A DNA stretch of 64,000 nt from Streptomyces sp. NBC_01707 (GTDB lineage Bacteria; Actinomycetota; Actinomycetes; Streptomycetales; Streptomycetaceae): the NCBI RefSeq assembly GCF_041438805.1, contig NZ_CP109190.1, positions 7,192,001-7,256,000 of the forward strand. The letters are read 5' to 3'. Both the position numbers and the translations under genes were made by a program. Below, piece by piece: positions 35,212-43,862 of the stretch. Numbering within the stretch: the stretch's first letter is position 1; every line of letters starts with the position of its first letter. The notes below the pieces were generated by a model, which ran no database searches, was not told the origin of the DNA, and worked only from the letters and a program-made list of their open reading frames with translations.

Positions 35212-36699
35212 ATGGATCTCGAGACCTTCCGCAAGCTGGCCGCCGACCGGCGTGTCATCCCCGTCAGCCGCCGGCTCCTCGCGGACGGCGACACCCCGGT
35301 CGCGCTCTACCGCAAGCTCGCGGGCGAGCGCACCGGCACGTTCCTCCTCGAATCCGCGGAGAACGGCCGCACCTGGTCCCGCTACTCCTTCATCGGGGTA
35401 CGCAGCGCCGCCACCCTCACCACCCGCGACGGCCGGGCGCACTGGCTCGGCACCCCGCCCGTCGGAGTCCCGGCCGACGGCGACCCGCTGGTGGCCCTGC
35501 GCGCCACGATCGACGCCCTGCACACCCCGCGCGACCTGCACTCCGGCATGCCGCCCTTCACCGGTGGCATGGTCGGCTATCTGGGTTACGACGTCGTGCG
35601 CAGGCTGGAGAGGATCGGCGAGCACGGTGGCGACGATCTGAAGCTCCCCGAGCTGACGATGCTGCTCACCTCGGACCTCGCCGTCCTCGACCACTGGGAC
35701 GGCAGCGTCCTGCTGATCGCCAACGCGATCAACCACAACGATCTGGAGACCGGCGTCGACGAGGCGTACGCCGACGCCGTCGCCCGCCTCGACGCCATGG
35801 AGTCCGACCTCTCCCGCCCGGTCGAGAGCGCCCCCGTCACCCTCCCGCCGTCCGAACTCCCGCCGTACAGCGCACTCTGGGGCGGCCAGGCCTTCCAGGA
35901 CGCCGTCGAGGACGTGAAGGAGCGGATCAGGGCCGGCGAAGCGTTCCAGGTGGTCCCCTCCCAGCGCTTCGAGACCCCGTGCACGGCCGGCGCGTTGGAC
36001 GTCTACCGGGTGCTGCGCGCCACCAACCCGTCGCCGTACATGTACCTCCTCCGGTTCGAGGGCTTCGACGTGGTGGGCTCCAGCCCGGAAGCCCTCGTCA
36101 AGGTCGAGGACGGGCGCGCCATGGTCCACCCGATCGCCGGTACCCGGCCCCGCGGCACCACCCCGCAGGAGGACCAGGCGCTCGCCGACGAGCTCCTCGC
36201 CGACCCGAAGGAGCGCGCCGAGCACCTGATGCTCGTCGACCTCGGCCGCAACGACCTGGGGCGGGTCTGTGTGCCCGGCAGCGTCGAGGTCGTCGACTTC
36301 ATGTCGATCGAGCGGTACTCGCACGTCATGCACATCGTCTCCACCGTCACCGGCCGCGTCGCCGAAGGCCGCACCGCCTTCGACGTCCTCACCGCGTGCT
36401 TCCCGGCCGGCACCCTCTCCGGCGCCCCGAAGCCCCGCGCCATGCAGATCATCGAGGAGCTCGAACCCACCCGCCGCGGACTGTACGGCGGCTGCGTCGG
36501 CTACCTGGACTTCGCCGGGGACTCGGACACCGCCATCGCCATCCGTACGGCGCTGCTGCGGGACGGCACGGCATACGTCCAGGCCGGGGCGGGAATCGTC
36601 GCCGACTCCGACCCGGTCGCCGAGGACGACGAGTGCCGCAACAAGGCCGCCGCGGTCCTGCGCGCCGTCCATACCGCCAACCGCCTCCACGAACGCTGA
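35212..36699 (+). CDS. trpE: Anthranilate synthase component I
   Basis: Converts chorismate plus ammonia to anthranilate. 495 aa. The chorismate-binding core contains RIRAGEAFQVVPSQRF, PIAGTRPRGTT, HLMLVDLGRNDLGRV and ACFPAGTLSGAPKPRAM. The N-terminal region has the tryptophan feedback segment (LLESAENGRTWSRYSFIG). No glutaminase domain is fused, so a TrpG encoded elsewhere is needed. No Trp-rich leader ORF or attenuator is visible in front; the gene is driven from hisI. Confidence 0.97.
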   Translation: MDLETFRKLAADRRVIPVSRRLLADGDTPVALYRKLAGERTGTFLLESAENGRTWSRYSFIGVRSAATLTTRDGRAHWLGTPPVGVPADGDPLVALRATIDALHTPRDLHSGMPPFTGGMVGYLGYDVVRRLERIGEHGGDDLKLPELTMLLTSDLAVLDHWDGSVLLIANAINHNDLETGVDEAYADAVARLDAMESDLSRPVESAPVTLPPSELPPYSALWGGQAFQDAVEDVKERIRAGEAFQVVPSQRFETPCTAGALDVYRVLRATNPSPYMYLLRFEGFDVVGSSPEALVKVEDGRAMVHPIAGTRPRGTTPQEDQALADELLADPKERAEHLMLVDLGRNDLGRVCVPGSVEVVDFMSIERYSHVMHIVSTVTGRVAEGRTAFDVLTACFPAGTLSGAPKPRAMQIIEELEPTRRGLYGGCVGYLDFAGDSDTAIAIRTALLRDGTAYVQAGAGIVADSDPVAEDDECRNKAAAVLRAVHTANRLHER

Positions 36700-36722
36700 C
36701 GGGGTAAGGGATAGTGGAGTAC

Positions 36723-37373
36723 GTGAGTGCTGTCCCCGTACCCCAGCCCCGTGCCCAAGCCGCCATCGCGCCCGACGCCACGGGAAGCCGCCGCAGCCTG
36801 GCCGCCGGCCTGCTTCTCGGGGCGGTCGGCGCCACCGTCGTGCTCCTCGCCTCCGGCCAGACCTGGGCGGAGGGCAAGGCCGCGGTCGGCGGCGGCTCCC
36901 TGCCGCTGACCGCCGACGGCCAGGACGTGACCGGTCTCCCGGCGGCCCTCGCCATCGTCGGCCTGGCCGCCCTCGTCGCCGTCTTCGCCGTCCGCAGCGG
37001 CGGCCGGCTGCTCGTTGCCGGGCTGCTCGCCCTCAGCGGTCTCGGGGCCGGTGTCAGCGCCTACCTCGGCGCCTCCGACAGCTCGGCCCTCGACGAGAAG
37101 GCGGCGCAGACCACCGGCGACGCCTCCGCCACCATCGACGCCCTCAGCCACACCGCGTGGCCGTACGTCACCGCCGCCGGCGGCCTGCTGATCCTCCTCG
37201 CCGGGCTGCTCGCCCTGCGGTACGGGAAGCTGTGGCCCACCATGTCGGGACGGTACGAGCGCGACGGCACCCCGCGGCCCCGCAGGGCCCCCCGCACCGC
37301 CCCGGACCCGGACCGGCCCGAGGACCTGTGGAAGGCCCTGGACCGCGGCGAGGACCCGACGCGCGAGGTATGA
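36723..37373 (+). CDS. Trp-biosynthesis-associated membrane protein (TIGR02234)
   Basis: 216-aa membrane protein of the TIGR02234 family, found next to trp genes in actinobacteria. Four helices (about 25-45, 73-92, 99-118, 146-166) precede a charged, Pro/Arg-rich C-terminus. GTG 36723 (VSAVPVPQPR) is preferred because AAGGGA at 36706-36711 is suitably spaced; GTG 36714 is three codons earlier and too close to that site. It follows trpE by 23 nt. Its part in tryptophan synthesis is unknown. Confidence 0.85.
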   Translation: MSAVPVPQPRAQAAIAPDATGSRRSLAAGLLLGAVGATVVLLASGQTWAEGKAAVGGGSLPLTADGQDVTGLPAALAIVGLAALVAVFAVRSGGRLLVAGLLALSGLGAGVSAYLGASDSSALDEKAAQTTGDASATIDALSHTAWPYVTAAGGLLILLAGLLALRYGKLWPTMSGRYERDGTPRPRRAPRTAPDPDRPEDLWKALDRGEDPTREV

Positions 37374-37427
37374 CCCCCAGCTCACGTCGTACCCGCACGT
37401 ACGGGACAATGACGGTGAGCTTTCTGC

Positions 37428-37487
37428 ACAGCGGCAGCGCAGTGCACCACAGCGGCACCAGCTTTGCGTACAGCGATACCAACAGCG
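37428..37487 (+). repeat. Spaced ACAGCG direct repeats
   Basis: ACAGCG occurs four times, starting at 37428, 37449, 37470 and 37482. The first three are exactly 21 bp apart, close to two DNA helical turns, with similar flanks (gcACAGCGgcag, ccACAGCGgcac, gtACAGCGatac). It lies between two small genes of the trp cluster, just before the next ribosome site. Confidence 0.6.
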
Positions 37488-37509
37488 CAACACCAACGAG
37501 GAGCAACTC

Positions 37510-37761
37510 ATGGCGGGCAGCAGCCACGGACACACCCCGGCCGCCTGGACCGGTGTCATCATCGCCTTCATCGGCTTCTGCATCGCAGGCGTCTTCATGG
37601 TCGCGGCCAACCCGCTCGGCTTCTGGGCCGGTATGGCGGTCATCTTCATCGGTGGGCTCGTCGGTCTCGCGATGAAGGCCGCCGGCCTCGGCATGCCGAA
37701 GGAGTCGGCCGAGATGGCCGCAGCCAGGGCGCGGGCCGGACAGGCCCAGGTCTCCTCCTGA
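37510..37761 (+). CDS. HGxxPAAW-family small membrane protein
   Basis: 83-aa protein with the defining N-terminal motif HGHTPAAW (residues 6-13), two helices (about 14-34 and 40-56) and an amphipathic, Ala/Glu-rich C-terminus. GAGGAG lies 6-12 nt before the ATG. It is one of three small conserved genes between trpE and trpC in Streptomyces. Function unknown; its position suggests a link to tryptophan metabolism. Confidence 0.88.
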   Translation: MAGSSHGHTPAAWTGVIIAFIGFCIAGVFMVAANPLGFWAGMAVIFIGGLVGLAMKAAGLGMPKESAEMAAARARAGQAQVSS

Positions 37762-37837
37762 CCCCGGTCGGACCCATCGTGCGAGGCGCAGCCCGGACCG
37801 GGCTGCGCCTTTCCGCGTGACCGGGGACAATCACCGC

Positions 37838-38320
37838 GTGGACGCCTCTCCCTCTCCCGCAGCCGCACCGGGCCCGCCCGGTCATCCGCCCGTGCCGGTC
37901 TTTCCGCCCGCGCCCGTGCCCCGGTCGGCCGTCCGACGGCTTGCCACTCCCCTCGGGGTGATGGCCGCCGTCATCGCGGCGTTCGGCTACGTCGGCGCCG
38001 TCGACCCCAACCAGCCGGGCCACTACCCGGTCTGCCCGCTGCTCCGGTTCACCGGCCTGTACTGCCCGGGCTGCGGCGGGCTGCGCAGCGCCCACGCCGT
38101 CGCCCACGGGGATGTCGTCGCGGCCCTGGGCTCCAATGCCCTGGCGGTCGTGGGTTACGCGATCTTCGCCGTCGTGTGGGTGGTCTGGACGGTCCGCGCG
38201 AGCAGGGGACTGCCCCTGCGGATCAATCTGCCACCGGTCTACTGGTGGGGGATCGGTGCCGTGCTCCTGATCTTCGCCGTCGTCCGGAATCTGCCGTTCG
38301 GATCGATGTTGGCGCCGTGA
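37838..38320 (+). CDS. DUF2752 membrane protein
   Basis: 160-aa membrane protein. The DUF2752 signature CPLLRFTGLYCPGCGGLRSAH follows the first helix and contains three cysteines, two of them as a CPGC pair facing the membrane surface. Three helices in all. GTG 37838 has GGGGAC 9-10 nt upstream; GTG 37817 lacks a ribosome site. Third of the conserved unknown genes between trpE and trpC. The CxxC could bind metal or be redox-active; this is not established. Confidence 0.85.
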   Translation: MDASPSPAAAPGPPGHPPVPVFPPAPVPRSAVRRLATPLGVMAAVIAAFGYVGAVDPNQPGHYPVCPLLRFTGLYCPGCGGLRSAHAVAHGDVVAALGSNALAVVGYAIFAVVWVVWTVRASRGLPLRINLPPVYWWGIGAVLLIFAVVRNLPFGSMLAP

Positions 38321-38336
38321 ATGCCCAGGTAGTGGG

Positions 38337-38355
38337 ACATCCGTCGGCCGGATGT
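38337..38355 (+). other. Short hairpin before trpC
   Basis: ACATCCG (38337-38343) pairs with CGGATGT (38349-38355), loop TCGGC. It lies in the 115-nt gap between the DUF2752 gene and trpC, followed by a -10-like TACCAT (about 38379-38384). It could be a weak terminator for the upstream genes and so mark a new trpC transcription unit. Confidence 0.4.
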
Positions 38356-38435
38356 GAGTCCGGGGCCCTCGTGCGGATACCATCGAGATGGCTGATCCTG
38401 TTCCCTCATCACCGTCCCGGAAGGGGGCCGCTCGC

Positions 38436-39245
38436 GTGAGTGTGCTCGACGAGATCATCGACGGCGTTCGCGCCGACCTCGCAGAGCGGCAGGCGCGCGT
38501 CAGCCTCGACGAGCTCAAGGAGCGCGCGGCGCGCGCTCCGGCGGCCAAGGACGGAGTCGCCGCCCTGCGTGGCGAGGGCGTGACCGTCATCTGCGAGGTC
38601 AAGCGCTCCAGCCCCTCCAAGGGGGCCCTGGCCGCGATCGCCGACCCGGCCGCGCTCGCCGCGGACTACGAGGCCGGTGGCGCGTCCGTCATCTCCGTCC
38701 TCACCGAGGAGCGACGCTTCGGCGGTTCGCTCGCCGACCTGGAAGCCGTTCGCGCCAAGGTCGACATCCCGATCCTGCGCAAGGACTTCATCGTCACCTC
38801 CTACCAGCTCTGGGAGGCCCGCGCCTACGGCGCCGACCTCGCGCTGCTGATCGTCGCCGCCCTCGACCAGGAGGCACTCGTCTCGCTGATCGAGCGCGCC
38901 GAGTCCATCGGTCTGACGCCGCTGGTCGAGGCGCACGACGAGGACGAGGCGGAGCGTGCCGTGGCGGCCGGAGCGAAGATCATCGGTGTCAACGCGCGCA
39001 ACCTGAAGGACCTAAAGGTCGACCGCTCGACGTTCGAGCGCGTCGCCCCGGAGATCCCGGCGGGCATCGTCAAGGTCGCCGAGTCCGGCGTCCGAGGCCC
39101 GCACGACCTCATCGCCTACGCCAACGCCGGCGCCGACGCCGTGCTCGTCGGCGAGTCCCTGGTCACCGGCCGCGACCCGCGGGCCGCCGTCGCCGACCTG
39201 GTTGCCGCGGGCGCCCACCCTGCCCTGCGGCACGGACGGAGCTGA
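38436..39245 (+). CDS. trpC: Indole-3-glycerol phosphate synthase
   Basis: Barrel enzyme that cyclises CdRP to indole-3-glycerol phosphate. 269 aa. Catalytic landmarks are [11 protein letters not shown] (the Lys), [12 protein letters not shown], and [12 protein letters not shown] with [16 protein letters not shown] 38436 ([11 protein letters not shown]) has GGAAGGGGG at 38419-38427; the in-frame ATG at 38388 would add residues not seen in the family. Monofunctional, with no TrpF domain, which agrees with PriA doing that step. Confidence 0.97.
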   Translation: MSVLDEIIDGVRADLAERQARVSLDELKERAARAPAAKDGVAALRGEGVTVICEVKRSSPSKGALAAIADPAALAADYEAGGASVISVLTEERRFGGSLADLEAVRAKVDIPILRKDFIVTSYQLWEARAYGADLALLIVAALDQEALVSLIERAESIGLTPLVEAHDEDEAERAVAAGAKIIGVNARNLKDLKVDRSTFERVAPEIPAGIVKVAESGVRGPHDLIAYANAGADAVLVGESLVTGRDPRAAVADLVAAGAHPALRHGRS

Positions 39246-39253
39246 CCCGCACC

Positions 39254-39472
39254 GTGTCCGCCGACCGTCCCGTGTTCCGCACCCGGCCAGGCCTGCGCCT
39301 CGCCGGTGTGACGGCTGCCCGGGACCCGCACGCGCCGCTGGCGCGCGGCTGCCGCCCCCGCGGCTGCCGCGCCCCCGCGCGCCGGGTGCACGGCCGGCGT
39401 GTGCGGTACGTGATCGGAGACGAGCCCGGCCAGGTCAACGGCATGCGATGGCGCACGGGGACCGCGCTGTAG
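39254..39472 (+). CDS. trpM: TrpM-type small protein of the trp operon (72 aa)
   Basis: A 72-residue, very basic protein between trpC and trpB, starting at GTG 39254, 8 nt after the trpC stop (GGAGC inside the trpC end as a ribosome site). The middle part (RGCRPRGCRAPARRVHGRR) is Cys/Arg-rich, followed by YVIGDEPGQ. S. coelicolor has a small gene at exactly this place, trpM, reported to modulate tryptophan biosynthesis and differentiation. I assign the symbol by position and character, not by aligned residues. 135 nt separate it from trpB. Confidence 0.7.
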   Translation: MSADRPVFRTRPGLRLAGVTAARDPHAPLARGCRPRGCRAPARRVHGRRVRYVIGDEPGQVNGMRWRTGTAL

Positions 39473-39607
39473 CGAGCCCCGGCCACGTACCCGCACCACA
39501 TCTCTCGTACGTACGACCGCACCGCCCGACCGCCTTCGGTCGCGGCGGCGACTCGCTCACGACGCATACGGTGAATCCACCCGTTGCCATGACGAGGAGC
39601 ACGTCGG

Positions 39608-40894
39608 ATGTCATCTGACTTCTTCATTCCGGACCCCGAGGGTCTGATCCCCAGCGCCGAGGGCTACTTCGGTGCGTTCGGCGGCAAGTTCATCCCGGAG
39701 GCGCTCGTCGCCGCCGTGGACGAGGTCGCCGTCGAGTACGACAAGGCCAAGGCCGACCCGGCCTTCGCCGCCGAGCTCAATGAGCTCATGGTCGACTACA
39801 CCGGCCGGCCCAGCGCGCTGACCGAGGTGCCGCGCTTCGCCGAGCACGCGGGCGGTGCCCGGGTCTTCCTCAAGCGCGAGGACCTCAACCACACCGGCTC
39901 GCACAAGATCAACAACGTGCTGGGCCAGGCGCTGCTCACCAAGCGCATGGGCAAGACGCGGGTCATCGCCGAAACCGGTGCCGGCCAGCACGGTGTCGCC
40001 ACCGCGACGGCCTGCGCCCTCTTCGGTCTCGAATGCACCATCTACATGGGCGAGATCGACACGGAGCGGCAGGCGCTGAACGTGGCGCGGATGCGGATGC
40101 TCGGCGCCGAGGTCATCGCGGTGAAGTCCGGCTCCCGCACACTCAAGGACGCCATCAACGAGGCGTTCCGCGACTGGGTCGCCAACGTCGACCGCACGCA
40201 CTACCTCTTCGGTACGGTCGCGGGACCGCACCCCTTCCCGGCGATGGTCCGTGACTTCCACCGTGTCATCGGCGTCGAGGCCCGCCGGCAGATCCTGGAG
40301 CGGACCGGCCGGCTGCCGGACGCCGCGATCGCCTGTGTCGGTGGTGGCTCCAACGCCATCGGGCTGTTCCACGCGTTCATCCCGGACGCGCGCGTCCGGC
40401 TGATCGGCTGCGAGCCCGCCGGACACGGCGTGGAGACCGGCGAGCACGCGGCGACCCTGACCGCCGGAGAGCCCGGCATCCTGCACGGCTCGCGCAGTTA
40501 CGTCCTCCAGGACGAAGAGGGCCAGATCACCGAGCCGTACTCCATCTCGGCCGGTCTCGACTACCCGGGCATCGGCCCGGAGCACGCGTACCTGAAGGAC
40601 ACCGGCCGCGGCGAGTACCGCGCGGTCACCGACGCCGCCGCCATGGAGGCGCTGCGCCTGCTCTCCCGTACCGAGGGGATCATCCCGGCCATCGAGAGCG
40701 CCCATGCGCTGGCCGGCGCCCTGGAGGTCGGCAAGGAGCTCGGCAAGGACGCGCTGCTCCTGGTCAACCTGTCCGGCCGCGGCGACAAGGACATGGACAC
40801 GGCGGCCCGTTACTTCGGGCTGTACGACACGGACGCGACCGTCGAGGCCGACGCGGACAACAACGGCGCCGAGATCGAGGGGGACGTCAAGTGA
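39608..40894 (+). CDS. trpB: Tryptophan synthase beta chain
   Basis: PLP enzyme joining indole and serine. 428 aa. The PLP lysine is Lys100 in HTGSHKINN, and the phosphate-binding loop is [10 protein letters not shown]. It begins with the usual [13 protein letters not shown] segment. The acidic C-terminal tail (after residue 405) is an actinobacterial extra. GAGGAGC lies upstream. The trpB stop overlaps the trpA GTG by 4 nt, so the two subunits are made in step. Confidence 0.97.
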   Translation: MSSDFFIPDPEGLIPSAEGYFGAFGGKFIPEALVAAVDEVAVEYDKAKADPAFAAELNELMVDYTGRPSALTEVPRFAEHAGGARVFLKREDLNHTGSHKINNVLGQALLTKRMGKTRVIAETGAGQHGVATATACALFGLECTIYMGEIDTERQALNVARMRMLGAEVIAVKSGSRTLKDAINEAFRDWVANVDRTHYLFGTVAGPHPFPAMVRDFHRVIGVEARRQILERTGRLPDAAIACVGGGSNAIGLFHAFIPDARVRLIGCEPAGHGVETGEHAATLTAGEPGILHGSRSYVLQDEEGQITEPYSISAGLDYPGIGPEHAYLKDTGRGEYRAVTDAAAMEALRLLSRTEGIIPAIESAHALAGALEVGKELGKDALLLVNLSGRGDKDMDTAARYFGLYDTDATVEADADNNGAEIEGDVK

Positions 40895-41703
40895 GCGGCA
40901 ACATCGAGCTGTTGAGCGCCACCCTGGCCGCCGCCAAGGCCGAGGACCGGGCCGCGCTGATCGCCTACCTGCCGGCCGGCTTCCCGTCGGTCGACGGCGG
41001 TATCGAGGCCGTCAAGGCCGTCGTCGCCGGTGGCGCCGACGTCGTCGAGGTGGGCCTGCCGCACAGTGACCCGGTGCTCGACGGACCCGTCATCCAGACC
41101 GCCGACGACATCGCCCTGCGTGGCGGCGTGAAGATCGCCGACGTGATGCGTACGGTCCGCGAGGCCTACGAGGCGACCGGCGTCCCGATCCTCGTCATGA
41201 CGTACTGGAACCCCATCGACCGGTACGGCATCGAGCGCTTCACCTCCGAGCTCGCCGAAGCGGGCGGCGCCGGGTGCATCCTGCCCGACCTGCCGGTCCA
41301 GGAGTCCTCCGTATGGCGCGAGCACGCCGACAAGCACGGTCTCGCGACCGTCTTCGTCGTCGCGCCGAGCAGCAAGGACGAGCGCCTCGCCACCATCACC
41401 GCGGCCGGCTCCGGCTTCGTCTACGCGGCCTCGCTGATGGGCGTCACCGGCACCCGTGAATCGGTCGGCGAGCAGGCGCAGGACCTGGTGCGGCGCACCC
41501 GTGCCACCACCGGGATCCCGGTCTGCGTCGGTCTCGGCGTCTCCAACGCCGAGCAGGCCGCCGAGGTCGCCGCCTTCGCCGACGGAGTGATCGTCGGCTC
41601 CGCCTTCGTCAAGCGGATGCTGGACGCCCCCGACGAGGAGTCCGGGCTGGCCGCAGTCCGCTCACTCGCGGGCGAACTGGCCGAAGGCGTTCGAAAGCGC
41701 TGA
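40891..41703 (+). CDS. trpA: Tryptophan synthase alpha chain
   Basis: Cleaves indole-3-glycerol phosphate to indole, which is channelled to TrpB. 270 aa. The catalytic pair lies in [18 protein letters not shown] (Glu and Asp); the loop holds His where most enzymes have Phe/Tyr before SDP. The phosphate-binding [10 protein letters not shown] is near the C-terminus. GTG start overlapping trpB. Last gene before a perfect palindromic terminator. Confidence 0.97.
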   Translation: MSGNIELLSATLAAAKAEDRAALIAYLPAGFPSVDGGIEAVKAVVAGGADVVEVGLPHSDPVLDGPVIQTADDIALRGGVKIADVMRTVREAYEATGVPILVMTYWNPIDRYGIERFTSELAEAGGAGCILPDLPVQESSVWREHADKHGLATVFVVAPSSKDERLATITAAGSGFVYAASLMGVTGTRESVGEQAQDLVRRTRATTGIPVCVGLGVSNAEQAAEVAAFADGVIVGSAFVKRMLDAPDEESGLAAVRSLAGELAEGVRKR

Positions 41704-41735
41704 CACCGGGCATCGCCCGAACGGGTGGACCTGGG

Positions 41736-41765
41736 ACCGGGGAGGCACGTACGTGCCTCCCCGGT
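41736..41765 (+). terminator. 30-bp perfect palindrome ending the trp operon
   Basis: accggggaggcacgt (41736-41750) is followed directly by its exact complement acgtgcctccccggt (41751-41765). As RNA it folds into a 13-bp stem with a GTAC loop, 33 nt past the trpA stop. It ends 14 nt before the GTG of the next gene. Confidence 0.85.
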
Positions 41766-41779
41766 TCGTTGCTGCGGGT

Positions 41780-42604
41780 GTGAGCGAGAAGAACGAAGAA
41801 GGAAAAAGGGCCGCGCGCGACCGGCTCGTACAGCAGCGTGAGCGGGAGAAGGCGTTCGAGCGACGCCGACGCACGCTGATCGTCTCCACCGCCGTGGTGG
41901 GTGTGCTGGCGCTGGCCGCCGTCATCGGCGTGATCGCCGCGAATTCGGGTGGCAAGGGCGAGAAGGCCGGGGCGGGGCCCGTGGTCGCGCCGTCCGGTGC
42001 GACGGGCAAGGACGGCCTGGCCATCCCGGTGGGTGCGGACAAGGCCCCGTCCACGCTCACGATCTGGGAGGACTTCCGCTGCCCGGTCTGCGCCCAGTTC
42101 GAGAACGCGTTCCGGGACACGATCCACCAGCTGGAGAGCAGCGGACAGCTGAAGGTCGAGTACCACCTGGCCACGATCATCGACGGCAATCTCGGCGGCA
42201 GCGGCTCGCTGGACGCGGCCAATGCGGCGGCCTGCGCGCAGAATGTCGGCAAGTTCTCCGCGTACCACGACGTCCTCTACCGCAACCAGCCCCCGGAGAC
42301 CGACGACGCCTTCGGCAAGAGCAGCAAGCTGATCGAGCTGGCGGGCAAGGTCAAAGGCCTCGACACCCCCGCCTTCCGTAGCTGCGTGGAGGACGGCACG
42401 CACAACACCTGGGTCCAGAAGTCCAACACCGCCTTCCAGAACGGCGGCTTCCAGGGCACGCCGACCGCACTGCTCAACGGCGAATCGATCTTCCCGAAGA
42501 AGGGGAACGAACCGATCACCGTGGCAAACCTGAAGAAGTGGGTCACCGAGGCGAACAAGGGGAAGCAGCCGGCGAAGGTCACCCCGGCGCCGACCGGTTC
42601 CTGA
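41780..42604 (+). CDS. Membrane-anchored DsbA-like thioredoxin-fold protein (CPVC)
   Basis: 274-aa extracytoplasmic oxidoreductase. It has a basic cytoplasmic N-terminus (VSEKNEEGKRAARDRL...), one anchor helix (about 33-53), then a DsbA/thioredoxin-4 domain with active site FRCPVCAQFE and cis-Pro loop FQGTPTALL. Unlike its paralogue at 10697-11512 it keeps two further cysteines (AACAQN, RSCVED). The GTG at 41780 is preferred because any earlier start lies inside the trp terminator; no strong ribosome site is visible. It precedes lgt by 108 nt. Confidence 0.88.
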   Translation: MSEKNEEGKRAARDRLVQQREREKAFERRRRTLIVSTAVVGVLALAAVIGVIAANSGGKGEKAGAGPVVAPSGATGKDGLAIPVGADKAPSTLTIWEDFRCPVCAQFENAFRDTIHQLESSGQLKVEYHLATIIDGNLGGSGSLDAANAAACAQNVGKFSAYHDVLYRNQPPETDDAFGKSSKLIELAGKVKGLDTPAFRSCVEDGTHNTWVQKSNTAFQNGGFQGTPTALLNGESIFPKKGNEPITVANLKKWVTEANKGKQPAKVTPAPTGS

Positions 42605-42712
42605 CCCGGACCGGGGCCCGCCGGGGCGGGGATCCGACGACCGGCTCGTTACCCATACGTTGTCGGGCGGGTTGCCGTACGTCCCGCCCGGCAGGGTAGC
42701 GTCGACCCTGCC

Positions 42713-43702
42713 ATGGACCTTGCCTACATTCCCAGCCCGTCGACCGGCGTGATCGATCTCGGACCGATCCCGCTCCGCGGCTACGCGTTCTGCATCATCA
42801 TCGGTGTGTTTGTCGCCGTCTGGTTCGGCAACAAGCGCTGGATCGCCCGGGGCGGCAGATCCGGCACAGTGGCCGACATCGCCGTCTGGGCCGTGCCCTT
42901 CGGCCTCGTCGGTGGCCGGCTCTACCACGTCATCACCGACTACCAGCTGTACTTCAGCGACGGCGAGAACTGGGTCGACGCCTTCAAGATCTGGCAAGGC
43001 GGCCTCGGCATCTGGGGTGCGATCGCGCTCGGCGCGGTCGGTGCCTGGATCGGCTGCCGCCGTCGTGGGATCCCGCTGCCCGCCTGGGCCGACGCGCTCG
43101 CCCCCGGTATCGCCTTCGCCCAGGCGATCGGCCGCTGGGGCAACTGGTTCAACCAGGAGCTGTACGGCAAGCCGACGGATCTGCCGTGGGCCCTGAAGAT
43201 CAGCGAAGGCCCCAACCGGGTCGCGGGCACGTACCACCCGACGTTCCTGTACGAGTCGCTGTGGTGCGTGGGCGTCGCGCTGCTGGTGATCTGGGCGGAC
43301 CGCCGCTTCAAGCTCGGACACGGGCGGGCGTTCGCGCTGTACGTCGCGGCGTACTGCACGGGGCGGGCGTGGATCGAGTACATGCGGGTCGACGAGGCCC
43401 ACCACATTCTGGGCCTGCGCCTGAATGTGTGGACCGCGGTGATCGTCTTCGTCCTGGCGGTGACGTACATCGTGATCTCGTCGAAGGTGCGGCCGGGGCG
43501 TGAGGAGGTCGTCGAGCCGGGGGCCGTGGAGGCCACCGAGACGGCCGAGGGCGCGGAGGACGCGGCCGAGGGCGCGGAGGACGCGGCCGAGGGTGCGGAG
43601 GACGCGGACTCGGGCCCGGCCGCCGACGGTGACGTCCGGCGTGACGACGAGGCCCGGGCGCCGCGCAAGAACGGCACCGCGGAGGCGGCGAAGAACGGCT
43701 GA
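42713..43702 (+). CDS. lgt: Prolipoprotein diacylglyceryl transferase
   Basis: Membrane enzyme that transfers diacylglyceryl from phosphatidylglycerol to the lipobox cysteine, the first step of lipoprotein maturation (LspA acts next). 329 aa, about seven helices in residues 1-260. The signature GRWGNWFNQELYG and the conserved YHPTFLYES segment, with LVGGRLYHV for the essential Arg/His region, are intact. After residue 265 a hydrophilic tail includes three copies of AEGAEDA, encoded by 21-bp tandem repeats. Confidence 0.96.
   Translation: MDLAYIPSPSTGVIDLGPIPLRGYAFCIIIGVFVAVWFGNKRWIARGGRSGTVADIAVWAVPFGLVGGRLYHVITDYQLYFSDGENWVDAFKIWQGGLGIWGAIALGAVGAWIGCRRRGIPLPAWADALAPGIAFAQAIGRWGNWFNQELYGKPTDLPWALKISEGPNRVAGTYHPTFLYESLWCVGVALLVIWADRRFKLGHGRAFALYVAAYCTGRAWIEYMRVDEAHHILGLRLNVWTAVIVFVLAVTYIVISSKVRPGREEVVEPGAVEATETAEGAEDAAEGAEDAAEGAEDADSGPAADGDVRRDDEARAPRKNGTAEAAKNG
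43544..43606 (+). repeat. 21-bp tandem repeat (x3) in the lgt tail
   Basis: Three back-to-back units starting gccgagggcgcggaggacgc at 43544, 43565 and 43586, with one base changed in the third. Each encodes AEGAEDA. The number may vary between strains, since in-frame 21-bp changes only lengthen the acidic tail. Confidence 0.85.
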
Positions 43703-43717
43703 CGCCACCCACTTGTA

Positions 43718-43751
43718 CGAGGGGCCCGAACCGGACGGTTCGGGCCCCTCG
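43718..43751. terminator. Perfect 15-bp hairpin between lgt and the ADPRH operon
   Basis: cgaggggcccgaacc (43718-43732) and ggttcgggcccctcg (43737-43751) are exact complements around GGAC. Located between convergent transcription units, so it can serve both. Confidence 0.9.
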
Positions 43752-43862
43752 CCGTTACCCCCACCGGGGGCCGCCCCTGAATCCGCCATTCCTCGGTCGC
43801 CGGAGGGGCTCGTTCGAGTGAATTTGCCCCGCCCCGACCGCCGGGGGCCGGAGTCCTCGTCG

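Noticed and set aside
37409..37510. A small ORF from ATG 37409 through the ACAGCG repeats
   Set aside because: No ribosome site, and the frame runs into the next gene out of phase; the repeats are better treated as DNA elements.
36700..39607. A tryptophan leader peptide/attenuator before trpC or trpB
   Set aside because: I looked for a short ORF with consecutive TGG codons followed by competing hairpins and found none in these gaps; only a 7-bp hairpin at 38337-38355.
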